Shown piece after piece: positions 14,201-24,900 of a stretch of 64,000 nucleotides of DNA. How positions within the stretch are numbered: position 1 is the first letter of the stretch; every line of letters starts with the position of its first letter. Origin of the DNA: Macrostomum hystrix (lineage: Eukaryota; Platyhelminthes; Macrostomidae); contig CATNEN010000007.1 of the NCBI GenBank assembly GCA_950097015.1, positions 2,976,001-3,040,000 of the forward strand, in the 5' to 3' direction. The notes beneath the pieces were generated by a model. It made no database searches, was not told the DNA's origin, and saw only the letters and a program-made list of their open reading frames with translations. Position numbers and translations under genes: made by a program.

Positions 14201-15696
14201 CCTTTGCGACGTCTGTCACGGCCGCTATGGAGCGGGTTGTAGACGACTGCCCTGTGACCATGGACGTCGGCCTGCTGCAGCAGTCGTTTCTAGCCGGCAA
14301 CGGAGGCTTTGGTCGAGGCCAGGATCGCGAGGCAAAGACCACCTGCCACCTGTGCAGCAAGGTGTGCAGCTGCAGGAGCGCCCTGGAGATCCACATGCGC
14401 ACCCACACCAAGGAGAAGCCATTCCGCTGCGGCTACTGCGACAAGAGCTTCAGCACCAAGGGCAACATGCGCCAGCACGAGAACACCCACCGGCGGGCCG
14501 GCGGCGGCAACGCTCAGGCCGCCACATCGTCCTCCGCTGCTGGCAGCGCCAGCAACGCTGACGACTTCTCGCAGCCGCCAAACTCCGCCGACGATGAAGA
14601 CGAGGAAGAGGAAGAGTATAGAGACGAGCCAGTGGAGGACTCGGCGGCGGAGGAGGCTGCGGCTGAGGAGAGCCAGGATGTTGTCATCGACGAGTCGGCG
14701 CGGGACGAAAATGAAAACGAGGAGCCAATTGTCGAGGACGAGGACGAGAACGATCAACGACAGGCCTACCGTCCGGAGCCAATTTCAACTCCGCCGGCAG
14801 TCATCGCTGAGTCGGACGCCACCACATCGACTCCGTTGGTGCCTCAGCTGCCGCCGGTGCCGCAGCTGCCGCCACCGCCAGCTCCGCAGCATCAGCCGCC
14901 ATCGCAGACGCCTCAGCCGACTAAGATCAAGCGGATTTGCGAGTACTGCGGCAAGGAGTGCCCGACAAAATCGGCGCTGGACATTCACCTGCGCTCCCAC
15001 ACGGGCGAGAAGCCCTACCAATGCCCGCGCTGCCACAAGAAGTTCAGCACGCAGGGCAACATGCAGGCCCATGTCAAGCGGCACTGCCCCGAGACCAGGA
15101 ATGAGCGCGCCACAATGGTCAGTGCGGCAGCCGCTGCGGCAGCAGCAGCGGCAGCAGCTGCTGCGGATCATCACCGACACAAAGCTGGGCCCCAGCAGCA
15201 ACAGCAGCAGCAGTCGACGCAGCCGTTGCAGCCCTCCCAGGCGTCGCACTTTGCTCCTGTTTCATCCGCCGCTGCCGCAGCCGCAGCCGCCGCAGCAGCG
15301 GCCGCAGCATTCCATCACCATCACCACCCGATGATCGACTTCCCGCCTCTGCCGCTGCACCCGCCGCCGCCGCCTCCCGCTGCCGCCTTCCTTGCTGGGT
15401 TTCTAGCCGGACCGCAGAAACAGCAGCAGCAGCAGCAGCAGTCGCACCCACAGATGACTCCATCGCATCTTCACTCGCATTCTCACCTCCATCATCACCC
15501 GTCCTTCCTGCCGCCATGGAGCCCGCTGGGCCCCTTCCCGGGTCCCCTGTTTCACTCTGGCCTGGACTTCAAACCGCCGGGACCGCTGCCGCTGCCGCCG
15601 CAGCAGCCACTCCAGCAGCAGCAGCAGCAGCACCAGCAGCACCTAACGGCGGCTCCTTCTTCAAGTGTGACCGGATCAGAAATGGGCGATGACTGA
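4553..15696 (+). CDS. sall: Spalt-like (SALL family) C2H2 zinc-finger transcription factor, 4 coding exons
   Basis: Exons 4553-5294, 6915-7319, 11972-12258 and 13849-15696 join with matching phases (1, 1, 0) into about 1,093 codons ending in TGA. Six C2H2 fingers form three pairs, at about residues 361-411, 644-694 and 842-892. Each pair has a CKSAL/CRSAL/TKSAL first finger and an FTTKGN/FSTKGN/FSTQGN second finger, which is the diagnostic spalt double-finger pattern. The N-terminus has a (CAG)n-encoded Gln run, acidic stretches and a helical Gln-rich segment (about residues 137-167) in the place of the spalt oligomerisation region. Ala, Pro, His and Gln runs fill the spacers. Spalt proteins are nuclear repressors or activators of development. 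I see no N-terminal C2HC finger: it may lie on an exon left of the window or be absent. The start is the first in-frame ATG after a good acceptor ending at 4529, and a stop lies upstream in frame at 4478. Confidence 0.9.
5295..6539. other. sall intron 1, unique part
   Basis: AT-rich intron with a C8 run near 5513 and no exon-like segment visible. It ends at a SINE insertion. Confidence 0.6.
6540..6803 (+). mobile_element. tRNA-derived SINE, copy with intact head, internally deleted
   Basis: The A box TGGCAGAGTGG (6549-6559) and B box AGTTCGATTCC (6593-6603) form the tRNA-like promoter. The body matches the copy at 28825-29164. About 110 bases of its 3' half are missing before a TTATTATC-type tail. 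It lies in sall intron 1, in sense. Confidence 0.85.
6915..7319 (+). CDS. sall: sall exon 2 (finger 1 of pair 1)
   Basis: Acceptor ATGCAG|AC at 6914 completes the split codon from exon 1. The exon is open throughout and carries the finger [20 protein letters not shown]. It ends at ACACGG|GTGAGC, phase 1, inside the inter-finger linker. Confidence 0.9.
7690..8220. repeat. 18-bp minisatellite in sall intron 2
   Basis: Units of ACTCCTCAAATCCCACAA type with TA/CA variants, about 28 copies. The flanking intron DNA is rich in degenerate AATCCCA-like words. Confidence 0.93.
8977..9976. repeat. 16-bp minisatellite in sall intron 2
   Basis: About 62 copies of CCGAATCTTCACTCCG/A. Three 16-bp units make 48 bases, so one frame stays open by chance. 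Confidence 0.95.
9977..11971. other. Remainder of sall intron 2
   Basis: Unique-looking DNA that ends at the exon 3 acceptor. No exon is needed here, because exons 2 and 3 are in phase with each other. Large spalt introns often hold enhancers, but I see no specific site to name. Confidence 0.5.
11972..12258 (+). CDS. sall: sall exon 3 (finger 2 of pair 1, polyproline)
   Basis: Acceptor AACGCAG|AG at 11971. The exon encodes [18 protein letters not shown] and then a run of about 13 prolines, ending at CCAG|GTAAAC in phase 0. The split codon at the linker reads Glu, so the usual TGERP linker becomes TEERP. This comes from the splice-phase arithmetic. Confidence 0.88.
12318..12378 (-). mobile_element. 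SINE 3'-end fragment beside a CA-rich array
   Basis: On the minus strand this reads CGGGAGTCAGCGGAATGGGC and CCCGCAGCCCTTCTGCAA, then a tail. It matches the 3' end of the SINE at 28825-29164. It stops at the start of the CTCACACA array. Confidence 0.75.
12379..13248. repeat. (CTCACACA)n / (CTCACA)n microsatellite in sall intron 3
   Basis: About 870 bases of mixed 6- and 8-bp units. It appears to have grown inside a minus-strand SINE copy (see findings). Confidence 0.95.
13249..13848. other. Remainder of sall intron 3
   Basis: Unique DNA with a short (CAG)n tract near 13574. No exon is seen before the exon 4 acceptor. Confidence 0.5.
13849..15696 (+). CDS. sall: sall exon 4 (finger pairs 2 and 3, C-terminus)
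   Basis: Acceptor AACTGCAG|ATC at 13848, phase 0, then open to TGA at 15694-15696. Pair 2 starts at CHLC (about 14344) and pair 3 at CEYC (about 14938). Between them is an acidic, Pro-rich spacer. The tail is rich in Ala, His, Pro and Gln. Confidence 0.9.
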   Translation: MLLTSPKLRQHQLGLNGASASDAQAAAAAAAAAAAAAAAAGLPFPAGLPLFPFRCLPQPPPLPPLPPLPTPLAPTNSTGIVYQHADHSLSAASSAASMSLSKQPQPQMEPLELTKKKSFATSVTAAMERVVDDCPVTMDVGLLQQSFLAGNGGFGRGQDREAKTTCHLCSKVCSCRSALEIHMRTHTKEKPFRCGYCDKSFSTKGNMRQHENTHRRAGGGNAQAATSSSAAGSASNADDFSQPPNSADDEDEEEEEYRDEPVEDSAAEEAAAEESQDVVIDESARDENENEEPIVEDEDENDQRQAYRPEPISTPPAVIAESDATTSTPLVPQLPPVPQLPPPPAPQHQPPSQTPQPTKIKRICEYCGKECPTKSALDIHLRSHTGEKPYQCPRCHKKFSTQGNMQAHVKRHCPETRNERATMVSAAAAAAAAAAAAAADHHRHKAGPQQQQQQQSTQPLQPSQASHFAPVSSAAAAAAAAAAAAAAFHHHHHPMIDFPPLPLHPPPPPPAAAFLAGFLAGPQKQQQQQQQSHPQMTPSHLHSHSHLHHHPSFLPPWSPLGPFPGPLFHSGLDFKPPGPLPLPPQQPLQQQQQQHQQHLTAAPSSSVTGSEMGDD

Positions 15697-16954
15697 GCGG
15701 CGAATCGCAGGATTATATTGACTCATTGACCGAACCCGCCCCCATCTAATGATCTGCGGACTGGAGAAACTCTCGAGCAATCGGTTGCCATGCCAGTCAT
15801 GCGAGAGAATAAAATTGGGGGATCATTCGCCCCGACTCCCTCTCCTCCCAATCTCGCAAAGTTATTTTGAGTGGCGCGCCGAAGATGGGAATGAAAGAAA
15901 AAGCCTGCAAGAAAGGCAAAAGAGAGAAACAGAAGGGCGATAAGCCTTGGGAGGATGTGGCCAAAAAGCCATGGGAACAGGCATAGTCCAGAAGCCTTCT
16001 TAATTCCTTCATCTGCCCGTCCCCAGCCCCCACTTGGATGAGCAGTGGGGCATTCATCGTCAAAATTCACTCTGCCCGGCCTCTTAAGCATGCCCGCCCG
16101 CTTGAAAATGATGTCTCCTATAAAAAAGTGGCAGAAAAATCCCCGGGATTGGGGTGGCGATTTTTGAGCTAGAACCCCATCCAATTCTCCCATTAACCCG
16201 TTGAATTGCTGAATGTCTTCGATAGGACACGCCGGCGGGGGCCTATCAATAATTGCTCGTGCCAGCCCTCCCTTTAGCCAGATTTGCCATCCGAAATAAT
16301 AGGGAGCACTTGGTCATGTCTCGATTTGGCAAAAACTCGACTCAAAACTGTTTCCGTTGTCGCAGGTAGTTTCCATTAGACTTTGCTTTTTCATTTCTCA
16401 GTGTTCAGTTACTTGGTGATTTCCATGATTTTAAATTCATGCTTGTTTTTCATGTCTCACCTGATTATACTTTATTAAGACTTTTATTTATCAAGCGATT
16501 CGATCGATATTCAGTTAATTCAATTAGAAAACTCACCTTTATCTGTCCGTTTGTCTGTCCTCGCCTGTTGCTTGCGCACTTTTCGATTAGCACACCACGT
16601 GTTCTTGCAATGCACAGTTCTATATACTCGTATGACAGCACCCACTGTACATGCCTGACACCATAATCCCTAAATCACCGCTTACAGCTGCATATCTGAA
16701 GCTCGATGCGAAATCTGATCGGAATTCAATTATAAAATGCGTTTCTAGTTCATAGTGATTTATTTCATAGTCTGTCAAGTTTTTGGCACTAAAAATTATA
16801 TTTAACAAAAATTTAAATATTGTCTTCTTTGTTATTTTAACTAAACACTTCTTCACATACCTTGGCCAACTGAACAATCAGGTGCAGACACCCTGAGCAG
16901 CCTGGATGAAGACCTGAAGACCTTAGATGAGATGCTGACAACCCAAGTAACAGG
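15697..16954. other. sall 3' flank
   Basis: Probable 3'UTR (AATAAA at 15808) followed by unassigned DNA. No exon is recognised. Confidence 0.5.
15808..15813 (+). terminator. Candidate polyadenylation signal of sall
   Basis: AATAAA lies about 110 bases after the sall stop codon, the only canonical signal seen close to the stop. Its use is inferred. Confidence 0.4.
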
Positions 16955-18665
16955 GATAAATACTTCACGGATAATAACAGGAATGAAGACTTCAGGGAGA
17001 ATAACAGGGATAAAGACTTCACGGAGAATAACAGGGATAAGGACTTCAGAGAGAATGACAGGGATAAAGACTTCAGAGAGAATGACAGGGATAAAGACTT
17101 CACGGAGAATGACAGGGATAAGGACTTCAGAGAGAATGACAGGGATAAAGACTTCAGGGAGAATAACAGGAATGAAGACTTCAGGGAGAATAACAGGAAT
17201 GAAGACTTCAGGGAGAATAACAGGGATAAAGACTTCAGGGAGAAAAACAGGGATAAAGACTTCAGAGAGAATGACAGGGATAAAGACTTCGGGGAGAATA
17301 ACAGGGATGAAGACTTCAGAGAGAATGACAGGGATAAAGACTTCAGAGAGAATGACAGGGATAAAGACTTCACGGAGAATAACAGGGATAAGGACTTCAG
17401 AGAGAATGACAGGGATAAAGACTTCAGAGAGAATGACAGGGATAAAGACTTCACGGAGAATGACAGGGATAAGGACTTCAGAGAGAATGACAGGGATAAA
17501 GACTTCAGGGAGAATAACAGGAATGAAGACTTCAGGGAGAATAACAGGAATGAAGACTTCAGGGAGAATAACAGGGATAAAGACTTCAGGGAGAAAAACA
17601 GGGATAAAGACTTCAGAGAGAATGACAGGGATAAAGACTTCGGGGAGAATAACAGGGATGAAGACTTCAGAGAGAATGACAGGGATAAATACTTCACGGA
17701 TAATAACAGGAATGAAGACTTCAGGGAGAATAACAGGGATGAAGACTTGAGGGAGAATAACAGGGATGAAGACTTCAGGGAGAATAACAGGGATAAAGAC
17801 TTCAGGGAGAATCACAGGGATGAAGACTTCACGGAGAATAACAGGGATAAGGACTTCAGAGAGAATGACAGGGATAAAGACTTCAGAGAGAATGACAGGG
17901 ATAAAGACTTCAGGGAGAATAACAGGGATAAAGACTTCAGGGAGAATAACAGGGATGAAGACTTGAGGGAGAATAACAGGGATGAAAACTTCAGGGAAAA
18001 TAACAGGGATGAAGACTTCAGGGAGAATAACACGAATGAAGACTTCAGGGAGAATGACAGGGATAAAGACTTCGGGGAGAACAACAGGGATAAAGACTTC
18101 AGGGAGAATAACAGGAATAAAGACTTCAGGGAGAATAACAGGGATGAAGACTTCAGGGAGAATAACAGGGATGAAGACTTCAGGGAGAATCACAGGGGTG
18201 AAGACTTCAGGGAGAATAACAGGGATGAAGACTTCAGGGAGAATAACAGGGATAAGGACTTCAGAGAGAATGACAGGGATAAAGACTTCAGAGAGAATGA
18301 CAGGGATAAAGACTTCAGGGAGAATAACAGGGATAAAGACTTCAGGGAGAATAACAGGGATGAAGACTTGAGGGAGAATAACAGGGATGAAAACTTCAGG
18401 GAAAATAACAGGGATGAAGACTTCAGGGAGAATAACACGAATGAAGACTTCAGGGAGAATGACAGGGATAAAGACTTCAGGGAGAATAACAGGGATAAAG
18501 ACTTCAGGGAGAATAACAGGGATGAAGACTTCAGGGAGAATGACAGGGATGAAGACTTCAGGGAGAACAACAGGGATAAAGACTTCAGGGAGAATAACAG
18601 GAATAAAGACTTCAGGGAGAATAACAGGGATGAAAACTTCAGGGAGAATAACAGGGGTGAAGACG
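16955..18665. repeat. 27-bp minisatellite with higher-order repeats
   Basis: Units of GACTTCAGGGAGAATAACAG plus GGATAAA. Blocks recur at offsets of about 351 bp (13 units) and 405 bp (15 units). Long frames on both strands are artefacts of a unit length divisible by three. Confidence 0.95.
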
Positions 18666-19689
18666 TCAGGGTTGAACAATTCGAGTATAACAAGCCACTT
18701 GAGCTTGAAAACTTGTCTTAGCTTTAAAAAGCGGTTACCCTGAAGCGGGCCGTTAGCCCCAGACGCTGAAGGAAATAATGAAAAATGCCTGCTGAGAAAT
18801 GAAAAGCAGGCGCCGACATGTTTGGCGGCATGGAGACTGTGTCACCGTTTGGAAAACTGCTGATGGATTGATTGAAAGAATTTACATTAGAATATTTCTC
18901 GCATAGATTCATCACAGTTAACAAGCCTGCGGAGGCGGCGGCGGCAGCAAAAGAAGAGGGCCCAAGATGTGAGCATCCAGCCGGATTTCCTGAAGGGCAA
19001 CTCAAGTCCAATCAATCCTTCAAGCGAAAGAATCGATAAAAAAGCGAAAGACTGGGGCCGATATTATTATCGTGTTATGATTATGTATATACTCCGATGC
19101 GGTAAAGGTAATTTCCAATCAATTAAAAATATTGGGCCTAGGCCAATAGTGAATTAACAAAAGGCAATTGAGCAACGGCTACGATATCTTGCTCTTCTAG
19201 TTTTCCTTGACACAGCTGAGCAGCGGTGGACCTCGCGAAATTGATATATTTGGAGATTTAGTTTAAATTAATTTTCTTGCTCATAGAATTAAACAAGTGG
19301 ACACTGGGATGCATAGAACAGCTGAACTAGAAAAAACACCACAGAAAAACTGAAGCAAACAAACTGCACTACTTAAATAATTAACAAATGAGTAGCATGC
19401 TGAGGATATTGTGCTTCGAGATTTCAATGTACCTAAGTCGAGAGAGCCTGGAGGCTATTAAAACAAACAGCGAGTTAAAAAGCAGAACTAGCAATGCGAA
19501 ACTGTGAAACTTTCAACATGTGATGCTTTGTGCTGCAGTAAGAGACACAATAAACGCATTGTGGATTAAATAAAACTGTTGATGAAGCCGTTATAAACGA
19601 TCTATTTGAAATTTGTATTTTAATCTAGATTAATTAATCAATCTAGCTTTAAAGTCAAGTCCACGCAGCCAATTAAAAACAACAATTCT
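18666..19689. other. Unassigned DNA between two arrays
   Basis: No coding exon, RNA gene or transposon end recognised. Confidence 0.5.
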
Positions 19690-21205
19690 AGTCTAAACCC
19701 TAAGAGGGTGTTCTAATCCCAATCCAAGGAGGGTGTTTTAATCCCAATCCAAAGAGGGTGTTTTAATCCCAATCCAAAGAGGGTGTTTTAATCCCAATCC
19801 AAAGAGGGTGTTTTAATCCCAATCCAAAGAGGGTGTTTTAATCCCAATCCAAAGAGGGTGTTCTAATCCCAATCCAAAGAGGGTGTTCTAATCCCAATCC
19901 AAAGAGGGTGTTCTAATCCCAATCCAAAGAGGGTGTTCTAATCCCAATCCAAAGAGGGTGTTTTAATCCCAATCCAAAGAGGGTGTTCTAATCCCAATCC
20001 AAAGAGGGTGTTCTAATCCCAATCCAAAGAGGGTGTTCTAATCCCAATCCAAAGAGGGTGTTCTAATCACACTCCAAGGAGGTGTTCTAATCAGAATTTA
20101 AAGTGGGTGTTCTAATCCTAATTTAAAGAGGGTGTTCTAATCCCAATCCAAAGAGGGTGTTCTAAATTTAAAGAGGGTGTTCTAATCAGAATTTAAAGTG
20201 GGTGTTCTAATCCCAATCCAAAGAGGGTGTTCTAATCCCAACCCAAAGAGGTGTTCTAATCCCAATCCAAAGAGGTGTTCTAATCCCAACCCAAAGAGGT
20301 GTTCTAATCCCAATCCAAAGAGGGTGTTTTAATCCCAATCCAAAGAGGGTGTTTTAATCCCAATCCAAAGAGGGTGTTTTAATCCCAATCCAAAGAGGTG
20401 TTCTAATCCCAATCCAAAGAGGGTGTTCTAATCCCAATCCAAAGAGGGTGTTCTAATCCCAATCCAAAGAGGGTGTTCTAATCCCAATCCAAAGAGGGTG
20501 TTTTAATCCCAATCCAAAGAGGGTGTTCTAATCCCAATCCAAAGAGGGTGTTCTAATCCCAATCCAAAGAGGGTGTTCTAATCCCAATCCAAAGAGGGTG
20601 TTCTAATCACACTCCAAGGAGGTGTTCTAATCAGAATTTAAAGTGGGTGTTCTAATCCTAATTTAAAGAGGGTGTTCTAATCCCAATCCAAAGAGGGTGT
20701 TCTAAATTTAAAGAGGGTGTTCTAATCAGAATTTAAAGTGGGTGTTCTAATCCCAATCCAAAGAGGGTGTTCTAATCCCAACCCAAAGAGGTGTTCTAAT
20801 CCCAATCCAAAGAGGTGTTCTAATCCCAACCCAAAGAGGTGTTCTAATCCCAATCCAAAGAGGTGTTCTAATCCCAATCCAAAGAGGGTGTTCTAATCCC
20901 AATCCAAAGAGGGTGTTCTAATCCCAATCCAAAGAGGGTGTTCTAATCCCAATCCAAAGAGGTGTTTTAATCCCAATCCAAAGAGGGTGTTCTAATCCCA
21001 ATCCAAAGAGGGTGTTCTAATCCCAATCCAAAGAGGGTGTTCTAATCCCAATCCAAAGAGGGTGTTCTAATCCCAATCCAAAGAGGTGTTTTAATCCCAA
21101 TCCAAAGAGGGTGTTCTAATCCCAATCCAAAGAGGGTGTTCTAATCCCAATGCAAAGAGGTGTTCTAATCCCAATCCAAAGAGGGTGTTCTAATCCCAAT
21201 CCATT
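19690..21205. repeat. 25-bp minisatellite with a 540-bp higher-order repeat
   Basis: Units GGGTGTTCTAATCCCAATCC plus AAAGA. The irregular block at about 20041-20330 recurs at about 20581-20870, offset exactly 540 bp. Confidence 0.95.
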
Positions 21206-21481
21206 GGGCATTCTAATATCTATCCTATCCACAGAGAGTGTCACAGCTATATTCAAAAGTTGTGCAGAGATGAATGCCGTTCAAAGAGTGTTGCAATTGC
21301 AATTGCGAATAAATTAGTAAAAAACGGTAAGCAGAATGTAAAAAAACAGAAAAAACGCAATTAAAGCCACTAAAAGCAATAATAACAGGATTGGAGAACA
21401 GGTATATTGTTAGTGCGATTAGAAAATTGTAGGGCGAAATAAACAATATAAGTGTCATTATCAAGCGGCAATTTGTATTGC

Positions 21482-21531
<50 letters not shown>
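21482..21531. repeat. (AAT)n microsatellite
   Basis: About 16 uninterrupted AAT triplets, about 170 bases downstream of the pbrm1 stop and possibly in its 3'UTR. Confidence 0.9.
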
Positions 21532-21698
21532 TTAACAAAAGCAAGCCAGTGCATAGTGGCGATAGGAATAAGAAACAGAAGCACACTTAGACTTTGCAGA
21601 CTTTTAAATAGCTTGCACATAACATATAAACAGAATGAGTTATTAGACCATTAATGAGTTCCTCAATATTAGACTTTCGATAAAAACACAAGCAGGGC

Positions 21699-21963
21699 TT
21701 ACAACTGATTTAGGGACAGCTCAATCTTCAGGGCGTCCCTAAGCAGGTGATCGCGCAGGTTACACAGAGCGCTGGTCAATTCCGCTTGGCTCTGCTGCTG
21801 CTGCTGCTGCTGCTGCTCCCTGCGCAGGTAACTGGGAGCACCAATGAATGAGTCGTGCAATTGCTGAGTGACACCGGCCGCTCTGCAGTTATTCCGGGCG
21901 GGCGTGGCTTGCTTATCCCAGTCGCTCAGGTAGGGACTGTTTGAGCGCAGTCTCTCGATGTAG
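21699..21963 (-). CDS. pbrm1: pbrm1 exon 15 (C-terminus)
   Basis: Acceptor TGTTGCAG|C, open to TAA at 21699-21701. It encodes YIERLRSNSPYLSDWDK, a Gln run and LRDHLLRDALKIE, matching the PBRM1 C-terminus. The preceding intron is 74 bases. Confidence 0.92.
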
Positions 21964-24900
21964 CTGCAACAATGGATTTGAGACATCAAGTGAGCACAGG
22001 TGAGCAGTTAATTAGGTGAGCGGATTGATTTACTCACCGCTTATAGATTTCGCTGTGCAGAGCTCTGGTTGTCTTGGGCGGCACGGCAACAAAGATTGGC
22101 ACCTGTGGCGGCGGAGGCGGCGGCACATGCTGCTGCTGCTGCTGCTGCATGGACAGCATTGGCTGCTGCTGATGCTGATGCGGTCCCATGCCATTAACTG
22201 GTGGACGCTGCAGTTGCATTGGATGCTGCTGCTGCTGGGGAGCGGCAACCTGATAAAACGTGACGCCTGGCTGCTGCTGCTGCTGTGGGTATCCCATTTG
22301 CGGATACATGGGGGCCTGGCCAATAAACTGCTGCTGCTGCTGCTGGTACTGATAAGGCTGCATGGGGTACTGGGGAAAATGCTGACCGAATGGCTGCAGC
22401 GGCGGCTGCTGCTGCTGTTGCTGATAGAGCGACTGTGGAGGCGGCGGCGGCGACTGGTGACTCGAAGCCGCCTGCTCCGCTTCCATCTTGGCTCGAGCAT
22501 CGGCGGCCTTGCGCTCGTAGATGTCTTTCTCGGCCTGGGGCAGCTTGCGCCACTGAGAGAGTGAAAGGAGAAAGTGACTTTAGGCTTCAGCACATGAGAT
22601 CTGTAAGATCCCATAGGTTGCATGCTCAAGATCCCATAGTTTTAGTGCTCAAGATCCCATAGGTTTAGTGCTCAAGATCCCATAGGTTAAATGCTCAAGA
22701 TCCCATAGGTTTAGTGCTCAAGATCCCATAGGTTGCATGCTCAAGATCCCATAGGTTTAGTGCTCAAGATCCCACAGGTTTAGTGCTCAAGATCCAACAG
22801 GTTTAGTGCTCAAGATCCCGTAGGTTGCATGCTCAGAATCTCATAGGAGGCATGCTCAAGATCCCATAGGTTTAGTGCTCAAGATCCCATATGTTAAGTG
22901 CTCAAGATCCAACAGGTTTAGTGCTCAAGATCCCATAGGTTTAGTGCTCAAGATCCCATAGGTTTAGTGCTCAAGATCCAACAGGTTTAGTGCTCAAGAT
23001 CCAACAGGTTTAGTGCTCAAGATCCCATAGGTTTAGTGCTCAAGATCCAACAGGTTTAGTGCTCAAGATCCCATAGGTTGCATGCTCAGGATCTCATAGG
23101 AGGCATGCTCAAGATCCCATAGGTTGCATGCTCAGGATCTCATAGGAGGCATGCTCAAGATCCCATAGGTTGCATGCTCAAGATCTCATAGGTTGCATGC
23201 TCCCATAAGTTTTACCCTAAGTAGATTCTCAAGTAGTTTCCATGACAATTTCACAAACGCAAGCAGTCCGCCAATCCCTGGCACCCGCGCTCACCATCTG
23301 GCCGACCTCGCGGCTGATGTCGCCGAAACCTGCGCCCTCGTTCTCCAGCATGATTCGCTTGCGCACCTCGCTGGCGTAGACAACGTAGCCGCTTGGGCAC
23401 TTCTTGCCGCTCTTCTTCTGCAAGGTAAGCAAGGAAGAATATATGGACTAGGAATTACCTGTCTCCCAGACATGCCAGCATTCTCCCCTCTGATATCCCG
23501 AATCCCAAATATGAAATAAAGCCAAAAAATCCAAATCCAAATCATGAGTTTGATCTCAATATCACAGATATTAGGATATTGGGATCTGGATTAGGATTTT
23601 AATCAAATCCTGAATCTCAAATCCGAAACAAAATATCCGAATCCTGAATCCCAAATCCGAAACAAAATATCTGAATCCTAAATCCCAAATCCGAAACAAA
23701 ATTGTCTAAATCCCGAATTCCGAAACCGAAAAAAATGGCAGAATTCGGAATCCCGAATCCGAAACAAAAATGACGAATCCTGAAAACCCAAATCCGAAAC
23801 AAAAAAGACGAATCCTGAATCCCAAATCCGAAACAAAATATCTGAATCCTGAATCCCAAATCCGAAACAAAATATCGGAATCCTGAATCCCAAATCCGAA
23901 ACAAAAAATCTTAATCTGGAATCTCAAATCCGAAACAAAATATCTGAATCATGAATCTTAAATGCACAACCTACAAAACTAGAAAAAAATTAAAAATCTT
24001 AAGTGAAAATTTCGAAAGAAAAACTTTCATCTCAATATCCCTAACCCGAAAGAAGAAACCAGGAAATCAGGATAGGAAAAATCCCAATCGAGAAATCCAA
24101 GGCGGAAACTCACCGAGGTAGCGGGCCGACCCCGGCCGCCCTGCGGTGTGCCCGGCGCCACCGGAGCCTCGTCCATCGTGGTGCTAGTCGACAGACTGTC
24201 CCTAGTGTTGTCGTCGTCGAAGTTGGACGAGCCGCCGCCGCCGGAGCCTCCCATGGCCGAAGCTCCGGTGGCTGACGAAGCAGTGAGCTGGTCCATGTCC
24301 AGCGGAGTCTGCGAGGCCTGGTACAGCAGCGGCGTGACCGACTTCTTGGGCACAATAGGCCGCTTGAAGTAGTACAGCTCGTCCTCGATAGTGCCCGGCT
24401 GGTTGGCGAATTTCTTCAGGCCCTTCTTCAGCTTGCGGATGGCCTTGTCGTCCAGGAAGTACTTGTTGTCGCACACGTACACGTCTGCCTCGGCGTACTC
24501 GGTTGGCCGACAGGCGGCGTAGTCGGCGGGTGAAAGGACGCAGCAGCGGCCCATCACGGAGGACAGCATGTGAGTCGAGTGCTCAACGCTGCACAGGAAG
24601 TACTCATTGGCGTACAGAGTTCTGGTTGGCAGGTGTTCGACGTCTTTGGGAGGCAGGAACCAGGGACCGCTGAAGTAGACGCTATTTTGCACAGTGTTGC
24701 GCCACAGCTTGTCCACCTGGTGTTGTTTTGAATTGCAGAGAGGACAGATAAGAGACTGGATACCCAGTAGATAAGAGACTGGATACCCAGTAGATAAGAG
24801 ACTGGATATCTGGCAGATAAGAGGCTGGATATCTGGCAGATAAGAGGCTGGATATCGGGAAGATAAGAGGCTGGATATCTGGCAGATAAGAGACTGGATA

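Noticed and set aside
14309-15334. 341-codon Arg-rich frame overlapping sall exon 4
   Set aside because: Shadow frame of the GC-rich exon. The spalt frame has six ordered zinc fingers and phase-matched exons.
16853-18721. Long frames on both strands (up to 608 codons)
   Set aside because: Artefacts of a 27-bp unit lacking stops in several frames. No supporting splice or start signals.
22016-22564. 182-codon plus-strand frame rich in Leu
   Set aside because: Antisense of the CAG-rich pbrm1 exon 14 (CTG read as Leu).
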